From contig JACRGQ010000068.1 in the NCBI GenBank assembly GCA_016217735.1, positions 1-32,070 on the forward strand: DNA of 32,070 nt, written 5' to 3'. This stretch comes from Nitrospinota bacterium. Its GTDB lineage: Bacteria; Nitrospinota_A; UBA7883; JACRGQ01. Both the position numbers and the translations under genes were made by a program. The notes under the pieces are model-generated. The model made no database searches and was not told the origin of the DNA. It saw nothing but the letters and a program-made list of their open reading frames with translations. Every line of letters starts with the position of its first letter. The first letter of the stretch is position 1. Shown piece after piece: positions 18,977-25,496 of the stretch.

Positions 18977-19768
18977 TCAATCGCGCATCATCTTGCCGGA
19001 GTAGCTCCGGTGTTTTTTCGGCTCGGCGGGGGCATCGGCGGCGGGAGCGTTCTCGGCGGCGCGCCTTTTCTTTCCCAATGGCAAAAAGCCGCGGCCGGGG
19101 TCGTTCCCGTCTTCGCCCGCCGGGGTTTTCGCGTCGGTGGGATCGCGGTAGGATTCGCTGGCGGCGGGTACCTCATCCTTCTTTACCGCGTATTTCACGG
19201 TCAATTTCACCCGCGCCGTGCCGGTGCCGACCATCCCTATCTCCGTGGCGGCACGATTGCTCAGGTCGATGATGCGCTCCTTGGCATACGGGCCGCGGTC
19301 GTTGACGCGCACCACCACCGAGCGTCCGTTATCGAGGTTTTCCACCAGCACCAGCGTGTTGAACGGCAGCGTCCGGTGCGCGGCGGTCACCGCGTCCTGA
19401 TTGTAGGTCTCGCCGTTGGCGGTCGGCTTTTCGTGGAAATCGGGCCCGTACCACGAAGCGGTGCCTTTCTCCTCATACCCCTCGGCGTCGGCCAGCGGGT
19501 AGTACGTCACACCGTCTATCTTATAGGGGGTGCTATCTTTCCACTTCCATTGATCGGGGGGGATGTCGTGCCGCGCGCTGTAATAGGACGCCACATCGGC
19601 CTTTTCGCGCGGAGCGGGGCCTTTGTAGCTTTGCTTGCGGATGCCCGCCACCGGCGCGCATGACCCGGCGAACAGCGCCACCGCCAGCAGCGGCGGCAGA
19701 AGCTTCCGTAGGGTGGCACGCCCGGTTCCGCTTTTGAACGCGGTAGGTACACAATTAATTGTGTACAT
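18977..19768 (-). CDS. rlpA: RlpA-like septal ring lytic transglycosylase, lipoprotein
   Basis: The recognisable protein has a lipoprotein signal (LPPLLAVALFAGSC) and then a double-psi beta-barrel: GTASWYGPDFHEKPTANGE, TAAHRTLPFNTLVLVEN, VVVRVNDRGPY and IIDLSNRAATEIGMVG. RlpA proteins are outer-membrane lipoproteins that cleave glycan strands lacking stem peptides at the septum. No SPOR domain follows; the C-terminal 75 residues are charged and low in complexity. The start is problematic. The only usable in-frame start near the signal is ATG 19768 (MYTINCVPTAF), which lies inside palindromic repeat D and has no Shine-Dalgarno. The frame runs on upstream to 20185 through another repeat, which is artefactual. 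Confidence 0.88.
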   Translation of the reverse strand: MYTINCVPTAFKSGTGRATLRKLLPPLLAVALFAGSCAPVAGIRKQSYKGPAPREKADVASYYSARHDIPPDQWKWKDSTPYKIDGVTYYPLADAEGYEEKGTASWYGPDFHEKPTANGETYNQDAVTAAHRTLPFNTLVLVENLDNGRSVVVRVNDRGPYAKERIIDLSNRAATEIGMVGTGTARVKLTVKYAVKKDEVPAASESYRDPTDAKTPAGEDGNDPGRGFLPLGKKRRAAENAPAADAPAEPKKHRSYSGKMMRD

Positions 19769-19784
19769 CGGCCCGTAGGGCCGA
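19743..19784 (+). repeat. GTAG double-hairpin element, copy D
   Basis: GTAG (19743-19746) precedes TACACAAT-TA-ATTGTGTA (19748-19765) and a second hairpin TCGGCCC-GTA-GGGCCGA (19768-19784). It has the same two-hairpin design as copy C and overlaps the 5' end of rlpA on the other strand. Confidence 0.7.
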
Positions 19785-19786
19785 CC

Positions 19787-19834
19787 TTGGTGGCACGGAC
19801 ACTCTTGTCCGTGTTGTGTCCCAAAGGGACTCAA
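19787..19834 (+). repeat. Double-hairpin element, copy F
   Basis: TTGGTGGC leads into CACGGACA-CTCT-TGTCCGTG (19794-19813), followed by a second hairpin GTCCC-AAA-GGGAC (19818-19830) framed by TTG and CAA. The first hairpin is identical to that of copy E; the second differs with compensating changes. It directly follows copy D in the rlpA to DUF4911 gap. Confidence 0.7.
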
Positions 19835-19889
19835 GCTCCTTAACAGTTGTTGCATCATTATCCGCGCTAGTTTAACCTTTATCACACCT

Positions 19890-20153
19890 ATGGGCAAACA
19901 ACTGGCTCCGCCGCGCATCTCCGTAGAAGCCCGGCGCGTCATCATGCTCTGCCCCCCCTCCGCCATCGCCGACGTGCACGCCATCGTGGAATCGTGCGAA
20001 TACCTCGCGGTTGTCCGCACGCTGGAGCCGGAAGCGGCGGTTATAGAGCTGATCGCCACGCCGGACACCATCGACGACACCTTGGATATCGCCCGCCTGA
20101 TAGAACGCCGCCTAGGGGCCGAAATCCTCCACCCCCGCCCCATCTCACAATAG
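19890..20153 (+). CDS. DUF4911-like small protein
   Basis: The 87-residue protein (MGKQLAPPRISVEARRVIML...) contains the pattern of the DUF4911 family as I recall it: a short domain with SAIADVHAIVESCEYLAVVRTLEPEAAVIELIATPD, then a helix with DIARLIERRLGAEI. The alternating strands and helices suggest a small alpha/beta fold. Its function is not known. It is divergent from rlpA, with the repeats D and F between them, and no Shine-Dalgarno is obvious before the ATG. It could be placed only tentatively in the family without a profile search; the reading frame itself looks real. Confidence 0.65.
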   Translation: MGKQLAPPRISVEARRVIMLCPPSAIADVHAIVESCEYLAVVRTLEPEAAVIELIATPDTIDDTLDIARLIERRLGAEILHPRPISQ

Positions 20154-20159
20154 ATTCTG

Positions 20160-20201
20160 GTAGGTACCCATTTTAATGGGTACATTGGCCCGTAGGGCCA
20201 A
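20160..20201 (+). repeat. GTAG double-hairpin element, copy C
   Basis: GTAG (20160-20163) precedes TACCCATT-TT-AATGGGTA (20165-20182) and a second hairpin TTGGCCC-GTA-GGGCCAA (20185-20201). The second stem differs from copy D at one base pair, changed on both sides (C-G to T-A), which is clear covariation. Confidence 0.7.
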
Positions 20202-20223
20202 GCAGACCGGCCCCCCGCGCCAT

Positions 20224-20252
20224 TTGATGCGGTGTGCCACTTGTGTTACACT
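20224..20252 (+). promoter_or_regulatory. Candidate promoter and operator of the toxin-antitoxin pair
   Basis: TTGATG (20224-20229) and TACACT (20247-20252) are 17 bp apart. A small palindrome, GTGT-T-ACAC (20243-20251), overlaps the -10 box and is a plausible site for autorepression by the ribbon-helix-helix antitoxin, as is usual for such modules. Prediction only. Confidence 0.45.
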
Positions 20253-20271
20253 CATTCCAATAGGAGGATAT

Positions 20272-20496
20272 ATGCCGACATCAAATCCGCGCATCAATGT
20301 GGCGCTGGAAAAACCGCTTTTTAACAACATCGAACGCCTTGCCAAACGGGATGGGGTATCCCTCTCGCTGAAGGTGCGCGATCTGGTGCGCGAGGCCATT
20401 GAGATGGATGAAGACCGCGCGCTGACGAAGGTGGCGGAACGCCGCGAAAAGGGTTTTGCCAGATCAAAAGCCCTTAAGCACAACGAAGTCTGGTAG
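20272..20496 (+). CDS. Ribbon-helix-helix antitoxin of a RelE/ParE-type module
   Basis: The 74-residue protein begins MPTSNPRINVALEKPLFNNIERLAKRDG: a beta strand (PRINVALE) and two helices (PLFNNIERLAKRDG, SLSLKVRDLVREAIEMDED), the fold of MetJ/Arc-type antitoxins. The charged C-terminus (ALTKVAERREKGFARSKALK) would wrap the toxin. The ATG at 20272 follows TAGGAGG; the longer open frame from 20176 runs through repeat C and is rejected. The toxin gene follows after 2 bp. Antitoxins of this kind neutralise the partner and repress their own promoter. Confidence 0.85.
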   Translation: MPTSNPRINVALEKPLFNNIERLAKRDGVSLSLKVRDLVREAIEMDEDRALTKVAERREKGFARSKALKHNEVW

Positions 20497-20498
20497 GC

Positions 20499-20771
20499 AT
20501 GGCCTTTCAGGTTCTTTACCATCCCGAAGTGCGGACCGATATCGCCAAGATCAATGAAAAGCTTAAAATCCGCATCAGGAAAGCGATAGAAACCCGCCTC
20601 GCGGTGGCCCCGCAGCAATACGGCGAACCGCTAAGAAAAACCCTAAAGGGGTATTGGAAAATGCGGGTCGGCGATTACCGCATCGTCTTCAAAATAACGG
20701 GAAACGAAATTCTGGTTCTTGCCATCCTGCACCGCAAAACAGTCTACGAATCCATCCCCAAACGCCTCTAG
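20499..20771 (+). CDS. RelE/ParE superfamily toxin
   Basis: The 90-residue protein shows the RelE/ParE pattern: FQVLYHPEVRTDIAKINEKLKIRIRKAIETRL, PLRKTLKGYWKMRVGDYRIVFKI and ILVLAILHRKTVYE. RelE members cut mRNA in the ribosome and ParE members poison gyrase; sequence alone does not separate them here. The R..YRIVF block and the LHRKTVY ending favour RelE-like, mRNA-cleaving members, which is an inference. The start lies 2 bp after the antitoxin stop, so the pair is translationally coupled. It appears intact. Confidence 0.87.
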   Translation: MAFQVLYHPEVRTDIAKINEKLKIRIRKAIETRLAVAPQQYGEPLRKTLKGYWKMRVGDYRIVFKITGNEILVLAILHRKTVYESIPKRL

Positions 20772-20836
20772 CCTGCCCTACCGTAACTCACATTTGCTTG
20801 GCATGAGTCAGACTTCGGCGGGATTGAAATTAACGG

Positions 20837-21421
20837 CTATTCTTTTGGGCCTTCTACTATCTGTCCAGTTTTATCGGCTTGATTCGCTGGATTTATAAGA
20901 GAAATTGGCAATGGCTTATTGCCCACTAAAACCTGGGCCCATCCGTGCCTGATCACATTTTCTTCTGTCTCTATCCAATTATGCACTTGAGGCTGATATA
21001 CGACTCTCTTTATATGAACCTTATCAATATCGTATCCTAAAGATATTGCCATCTCGAAGAGCAATTCAACACGTAAATCCATCGATTTTTCGTTACACGC
21101 TTCAAGTCTACGTGGGTAATCTTTATCAGCCACATCTTTTGGATAACTTTCGAAATTATCAAACAATGCCTTCCAAAGGTCTCTAATTTTTTTATCTTTG
21201 TAAAACTCGATGTCAATCCGATTTAATGCTTCAACATGAAGAGGAGAAAGAATCGTAGCTCTTGTTGCCATCAAAGTGGTGAATAATTGGATTTTACGGC
21301 GCTTCTCTTCCCTTGCCCGCTCAAGCCACCCTTGCACTTGCACAGCGGCTACAGGGCCAACGACAATCGCAATTATCATTATAACGTTCGTAATTATTGT
21401 AATAATTTCCGTGTTCGTCAT
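20837..21421 (-). CDS. AT-rich DUF6680-like membrane-anchored protein
   Basis: The 194-residue protein has one N-terminal membrane segment (about 5-28, ITNVIMIIAIVVGPVAAVQV), then a cytosolic part starting WLERAREEKRRKIQLFTTLMATRATILSPLHVEALNRIDIEFYKDKKIRDLWKAL. That pattern resembles the DUF6680 family as I recall it; no function is known. Composition is clearly more AT-rich than the neighbours, with rare-for-this-genome codons, implying recent transfer. The ATG at 21421 has a GGAGG (21432-21436 on the opposite strand), somewhat far away. It lies between the toxin-antitoxin pair and an orphan regulator, a typical place for acquired cargo. Confidence 0.72.
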   Translation of the reverse strand: MTNTEIITIITNVIMIIAIVVGPVAAVQVQGWLERAREEKRRKIQLFTTLMATRATILSPLHVEALNRIDIEFYKDKKIRDLWKALFDNFESYPKDVADKDYPRRLEACNEKSMDLRVELLFEMAISLGYDIDKVHIKRVVYQPQVHNWIETEENVIRHGWAQVLVGNKPLPISLINPANQADKTGQIVEGPKE

Positions 21422-21477
21422 TTTAGCAAGACCTCCATTCTAGGCGGTAATATATCATACCAAAGAGACTAAAAATG

Positions 21478-21550
21478 GTCATCCTGAGCGCAGCGAAGGA
21501 TCTCTTTCGGGAAAGGGATTCTTCAGTCGCTGGCGCTCCTTCAGAATGAC
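21478..21550. repeat. Dispersed GTCATCCTGAGC-type repeat
   Basis: The 73-bp element starts GTCATCCTGAGCGCAGCGAA and ends TCAGAATGAC; the ten terminal bases are inverted repeats with one mismatch. Inner blocks (AGCGAAGGATC and GATTCTTCAGTCGCT) are also roughly complementary. Sequences of this wording are known as scattered intergenic repeats in many bacterial genomes. It lies upstream of the AT-rich gene. Confidence 0.7.
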
Positions 21551-21603
21551 AACGACAATTTGCTTCGCCAAAAATAACCGCAAGGCTCCCCGCTCCCCGG
21601 AGT

Positions 21604-21888
21604 CTACGCCGCGCGGCGCTTGAAGGTGATGCGGTATTCCACGCCCAACAGCTTCAGCATCCGCAGGAGGGTATCAAGCGTCATATGCGCCCCGCCAACG
21701 CCCCCCTCTATCTGCGCGATGCGTGCCTGTCTCACCCCCGCCAGCTTGGCGAGCCGCGCCTGCGTCAAACCTTTCGCTTTCCGCGTCTTGATGATCTCCG
21801 CGATGACGCGCACCTTCGCGCGCGACTCCGCATGGTCTATCCCAAGTTTTTTCGCCAGCTCTTCAGTGTTCAAATCCTTCCACGGCAT
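21604..21888 (-). CDS. XRE-family helix-turn-helix protein, orphan antitoxin-like
   Basis: The 94-residue protein carries an XRE/Cro-type helix-turn-helix at about residues 40-62 (KGLTQARLAKLAGVRQARIAQIEGG), followed by TLDTLLRMLKLLGVEYRITFKRRAA. The N-terminal leader (ELAKKLGIDHAESRAKVRVIAEIIKTRK) and this C-terminus are like HigA-type antitoxins. No toxin gene lies on either side in the right orientation, so it is either an orphan antitoxin, a stand-alone regulator or the remnant of a module. Its ribosome binding site is weak. Confidence 0.75.
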   Translation of the reverse strand: MPWKDLNTEELAKKLGIDHAESRAKVRVIAEIIKTRKAKGLTQARLAKLAGVRQARIAQIEGGVGGAHMTLDTLLRMLKLLGVEYRITFKRRAA

Positions 21889-21952
21889 AATCGGTATCCA
21901 ACTCCCGTCCAGACATCCGGATAAGAAACCCTAATTACGCCGGTGCAGGTTT

Positions 21953-22169
21953 AAGGAGGCGCGGAATGGTAATTCAATCCGCGGCGGAAATGGTCGAAAG
22001 ACCGCAACCTGTTGCGCGGCCTGAAAGGACGCAGTCTTCTTGCGCCTGTCGGCACAACCACAGATACAAGGTTGAAACCTGTACCGGGGCAAAACGCCTT
22101 CACATTAGAAAATTTAGGCGCGGGCGCGTATTGCGCGGGAGCGGGGCCGCGCGGTATCATGAAAAGATT
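21953..22169 (+). promoter_or_regulatory. Structured stretch upstream of ispF, candidate leader or N-terminal extension
   Basis: A perfect AAGGAGG (21953-21959) stands six bases before an ATG (21966) that is in frame with ispF. The same DNA holds successive hairpins: CGCGGA/TCCGCG (21960-21983), GGTC-GAAA-GACC (21992-22003), GCAA-CCTG-TTGC (22004-22015), CGCA/TGCG (22030-22044) and AGGT-TGAA-ACCT with an outer TAC/GTA (22065-22083). It could be a translated extension or a structured leader. It matches no RNA family that I recognise. Confidence 0.35.
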
Positions 22170-22649
22170 GTGAGAATAGGAACAGGCTTCGATGCGCACC
22201 GTTTTGTTGAAGGAAGGCCGCTGATCATCGGCGGCATAACCATCCCCCATCCGCTGGGACTGGACGGCCATAGCGACGCCGACGTGTTGCTGCACGCCAT
22301 CTGCGACGCGCTGCTGGGGGCCGCCGCGCTGGGGGACATCGGAAAGTACTTCCCTCCCACCGACATGCGATACAAGGGGATATCCTCGTTGCTGCTTTTT
22401 GAGAAGGTGGTGGCGTTGCTGGCCGAAAAAGGATACCGTGTGAATAACATCGATTCCGTCATCATCGCCGAAGAGCCGAAGATGGCCCCCCACATCGACG
22501 CCATGCGCCGCGCCATCGCGCTGGCCGCGGGCATCGCGCCGGACCGGGTGGGGGTCAAGGCCACCACCACCGAACGGATGGGCTTTACCGGGCGTAAAGA
22601 GGGGATCGCCGCGCACGCCGTCTGCACCATCGCCCCAATGGAACGGTAA
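22170..22649 (+). CDS. ispF: 2-C-methyl-D-erythritol 2,4-cyclodiphosphate synthase
   Basis: The 159-residue enzyme opens [12 protein letters not shown], with the metal ligands D8 and H10, followed by [35 protein letters not shown] and the ending [22 protein letters not shown], all IspF hallmarks. It cyclises CDP-methylerythritol phosphate in the MEP isoprenoid pathway. GTG 22170 gives the family's usual length and is chosen. However, an in-frame ATG at 21966 has a far better Shine-Dalgarno and would add 68 Arg-rich residues without recognisable homology. ispD is not adjacent. The gene is followed 4 bp later by gltX, part of an ispF-gltX-cysS-rlmB operon. Confidence 0.95.
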   Translation: MRIGTGFDAHRFVEGRPLIIGGITIPHPLGLDGHSDADVLLHAICDALLGAAALGDIGKYFPPTDMRYKGISSLLLFEKVVALLAEKGYRVNNIDSVIIAEEPKMAPHIDAMRRAIALAAGIAPDRVGVKATTTERMGFTGRKEGIAAHAVCTIAPMER

Positions 22650-22653
22650 CAAT

Positions 22654-24072
22654 ATGGAAATCACCGCGCGGCCGTTCAGGGAAGTGCGTGTCCGCTTCGC
22701 CCCCTCCCCCACCGGGCCGCTGCACGCGGGCAATATGCGCACCGCCGTCTTCAACTGGCTTTACGCCAAGAGCGCCAAAGGCAAATTCATCCTTCGCATC
22801 GAAGACACCGACGTGGAGCGGAGCACTGAAGAATACAGCCGCGAGATACTCGAATCCCTCGCGTGGCTCGGCATCGGCTTCGACGAAGGGCCGCACCACC
22901 AGTCACACCGGATGGACATCTACCGCCGCATCGTCGGCCCCATGCTGGCCAAAAACCGCGTGTACCCCTGCTTTTGCACGGCGGAGCGGCTGGAGGAAGA
23001 CCGGCGCGAGGCCGAAAAAAGAAGCCGCCCCCCCGTCTATCCGGGACGCTGCGCCGCCATCGATCTGGAAGAGGCGCGCGAACGGATGGAAAAGGAGCCG
23101 TACTCGCTCCGCTTCCGCATCACCGGCGACGACCTGACGTTTCACGACGCCATCCGCGGCCCCGTCACCTTCAATCTGCGGCTGATGGGGGACTTTATCG
23201 TGGTGCGCTCCAACAACATCCCCACGTACAACCTCGCCGCCGCCATCGACGACATCCTGATGAACATCTCGCATGTCATACGCGGCGAGGATCACCTGAG
23301 CAACACCCCCAAACAGATACTCATCATGAAGGCGCTCGGTTTTCCGCCGCCGGTCTACGCCCACCTGCCGCTCATCCTGGCCGAAGACGGCACCAAGCTC
23401 TCAAAGCGCCACGCCAACAGCTCGTTCCGCGATCTCATCGACGGCGGCTATCTGCCGGAGGCGGCGCTGAACTTTTTGGCGCTCATCGGCTGGCACCCCG
23501 CCGACAACGTGGAAGAGATGACGGCGGACGACATGCTGCGCAAATTCGCGCTGGAAAGCGTCGCGTTGCGCCCCGCGCACTACAATCTGGAAAAGCTGGA
23601 CTGGCTGAACCGCCAAAAGCTGCACCACATTGAACCGGAGCGCCTGCTCGCGATTGGCAAGCCGTTCATTAAAGAACACGCGACGGCGTTTGACGCGCTG
23701 CCGCTGGATGGCAAACTGTTCCTGATGTCGGCCGCGCGGGAGAACATCGCCCGCCTCACCGATCTGGATGCCGAGCTGACCCCCTTCTTCGAGTACGCGC
23801 CGGATGCCGGCCTCAAAGACGGGCTGAAAGAATACAAGGCCGAAGCGGTGGCAACAGCCCTGCGCGGGGCCAACGCCGCGCCGGATATCGCCGCCGCCGC
23901 CAAGTCCGTGCAGGCCGCCACCGGCCTGAAGGGAAAAGCGCTCTACCTGCCGCTGCGAGCCGCCCTCACCGGGCGGTTGCACGGGCCGGAGCTTAAATAT
24001 TTTTACGGCTTTTTAAGCCCGCTGGAACGGGAAAGAAGAATAGACCTTTTTTTGGAGCACCTCCGATCATGA
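22654..24072 (+). CDS. gltX: Glutamyl-tRNA synthetase
   Basis: The 472-residue class I synthetase has VRFAPSPTGPLHAGNMRTAVFNW (HIGH-type motif HAGN) near residues 14-36 and TKLSKRHANSS (KMSKS-type) near 247. RGEDHLSNTPKQ and the helical anticodon domain follow. It charges tRNA-Glu; whether it also charges tRNA-Gln depends on gatCAB, which is not in the window. The residues before VRVRFAPSP (MEITARPFRE) are somewhat long, but the ATG at 22654 is the only good start. It overlaps cysS by 4 bp (ATGA). Confidence 0.96.
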   Translation: MEITARPFREVRVRFAPSPTGPLHAGNMRTAVFNWLYAKSAKGKFILRIEDTDVERSTEEYSREILESLAWLGIGFDEGPHHQSHRMDIYRRIVGPMLAKNRVYPCFCTAERLEEDRREAEKRSRPPVYPGRCAAIDLEEARERMEKEPYSLRFRITGDDLTFHDAIRGPVTFNLRLMGDFIVVRSNNIPTYNLAAAIDDILMNISHVIRGEDHLSNTPKQILIMKALGFPPPVYAHLPLILAEDGTKLSKRHANSSFRDLIDGGYLPEAALNFLALIGWHPADNVEEMTADDMLRKFALESVALRPAHYNLEKLDWLNRQKLHHIEPERLLAIGKPFIKEHATAFDALPLDGKLFLMSAARENIARLTDLDAELTPFFEYAPDAGLKDGLKEYKAEAVATALRGANAAPDIAAAAKSVQAATGLKGKALYLPLRAALTGRLHGPELKYFYGFLSPLERERRIDLFLEHLRS

Positions 24073-25496
24073 GTTTGCGTATTTACAACACCCTGTCGGG
24101 CCAAAAAGAGGAATTCAAGCCGATCAATCCAGGTGAAGTGAAAATGTACGTCTGCGGCGTCACCGTCTACGACCGCTGCCACATCGGCCACGCCCGCGCC
24201 GGCGTGGTGTTCGATTTCGTTTTCCGCGCGCTGCGGCACCTCGGCTATGCCGTCACCTACGTGCGGAACTTCACCGACGTGGACGACAAGATCATCAACC
24301 GCGCCGCCGAACGGGGCATCCCGTGCGACGCGCTGGTAGACGAGAACATCGCCGCTTTTTACGAAGACATGGACGCGCTGCACCTGCTGCGCCCCACCCA
24401 CGAGCCGCGCGCCACGCGCTACATAGCCCAGATGCTGGCGATGATACAGACGCTCATCGACAAGGGGATGGCCTACGAATCGGGCGGCGACGTTTTTTTC
24501 GCCGTTTCAAAGTTCCCGGAATACGGCAAACTCTCCAAAAAGAACATCGACGACCTCGAATCCGGCGCGCGCGTGTCAGTGAACGAATCGAAGCACGACC
24601 CGCTCGATTTCGCCCTCTGGAAAGCGGCAAAGCCGGGCGAGCCGAAGTGGGCATCCCCTTGGGGCGAAGGGCGCCCCGGCTGGCACATCGAATGCTCCGC
24701 GATGGGAAAAGACCTGCTGGGCGATGCGTTCGACATCCACGGCGGCGGCAAAGACCTCGTCTTCCCGCACCATGAGAACGAAATCGCCCAGTCGCACGGC
24801 GCCTGCGGCAAGCCGCCGGTGAATTACTGGATGCACAACGGCTTCGTGAACATCAACAAGGAGAAGATGAGCAAATCGCTCGGCAACTTCTTCACCATCC
24901 GCGAAGTGCTGCAAAAATTCGACGCCGAGGTTATCCGGCTCTACCTGCTCGGCACCCACTACCGCTCCCCCATCGATTTCGCCGATGCCTACCTTGTGGA
25001 AGCGCGCCGCCACCTCGACCGCCTTTACGCCACCGCCGACCGCGCCAAACAGATGATCGGCGCGCGCACAAATCCGGCCCCCCTCGATATTGAAAAAAGG
25101 CTGATAGCCGAAATAGAGGACGACTTCAACTCCGCCACCGTGGTGGCGCTGTTGAGCGAAGTGGCGGGCCGGATGAACGCCGAGGCCGACCTGATCGATA
25201 AAAAGAAGGGAGATGTCCACGGCCTCGCCGGCCTGTATGGGGCCTTTCAAACAATCGGCGGCCTGCTGGGCATTTTCAACCATACCCCGGCGGAATATCT
25301 GGCCGAGGCCAAACAAAAGCACCTTGCCGAAATCGGCATGAGCGCCGCCGAGGTGGCCGCGCTCATCACCCGCCGCGCCGAGGCGCGCAAGGCCAAAAAC
25401 TTCGCCGAGGCCGACGCCATACGCAAAACCCTGGAGGAAAAGGGAATCGAAGTGAAGGATTCCGCCACCGGCTCGTGGTGGAGCGTTAACCGCTGA
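24069..25496 (+). CDS. cysS: Cysteinyl-tRNA synthetase
   Basis: The 475-residue enzyme starts MSLRIYNTLSGQKEEF and shows VYDRCHIGHARAGVVFD (HIGH), the zinc ligands in MYVCGVT, HIECSAMG and FPHHENE, and EKMSKSLGNFFT (KMSKS) near 266. The C-terminal helical domain ends in the AEARKAKNFAEADAIRKTLEEKGI pattern typical of CysS. It charges tRNA-Cys. It is coupled to gltX by a 4-bp overlap and to rlmB by a 1-bp overlap (TGATG). The gltX-cysS-rlmB order is also common in Firmicutes, where cysE and mrnC usually intervene; both are absent here. Confidence 0.97.
   Translation: MSLRIYNTLSGQKEEFKPINPGEVKMYVCGVTVYDRCHIGHARAGVVFDFVFRALRHLGYAVTYVRNFTDVDDKIINRAAERGIPCDALVDENIAAFYEDMDALHLLRPTHEPRATRYIAQMLAMIQTLIDKGMAYESGGDVFFAVSKFPEYGKLSKKNIDDLESGARVSVNESKHDPLDFALWKAAKPGEPKWASPWGEGRPGWHIECSAMGKDLLGDAFDIHGGGKDLVFPHHENEIAQSHGACGKPPVNYWMHNGFVNINKEKMSKSLGNFFTIREVLQKFDAEVIRLYLLGTHYRSPIDFADAYLVEARRHLDRLYATADRAKQMIGARTNPAPLDIEKRLIAEIEDDFNSATVVALLSEVAGRMNAEADLIDKKKGDVHGLAGLYGAFQTIGGLLGIFNHTPAEYLAEAKQKHLAEIGMSAAEVAALITRRAEARKAKNFAEADAIRKTLEEKGIEVKDSATGSWWSVNR

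Noticed and set aside
18977-20185. RlpA protein of 402 residues
   Set aside because: The upstream frame runs through palindromic repeats and antisense to the DUF4911 gene; the peptide has no recognisable domain.
21985-22060. Possible GEMM (c-di-GMP-I) riboswitch because of GAAAGGACGCAG before ispF
   Set aside because: Only the GGACGCA word fits; the required paired GGCAAACC part and the second stem with the tetraloop receptor are absent.
22687-23633. Long overlapping frames inside gltX on both strands
   Set aside because: Arg/His/Pro-rich translations typical of shadow frames in GC-rich genes, overlapping a complete conserved gene.
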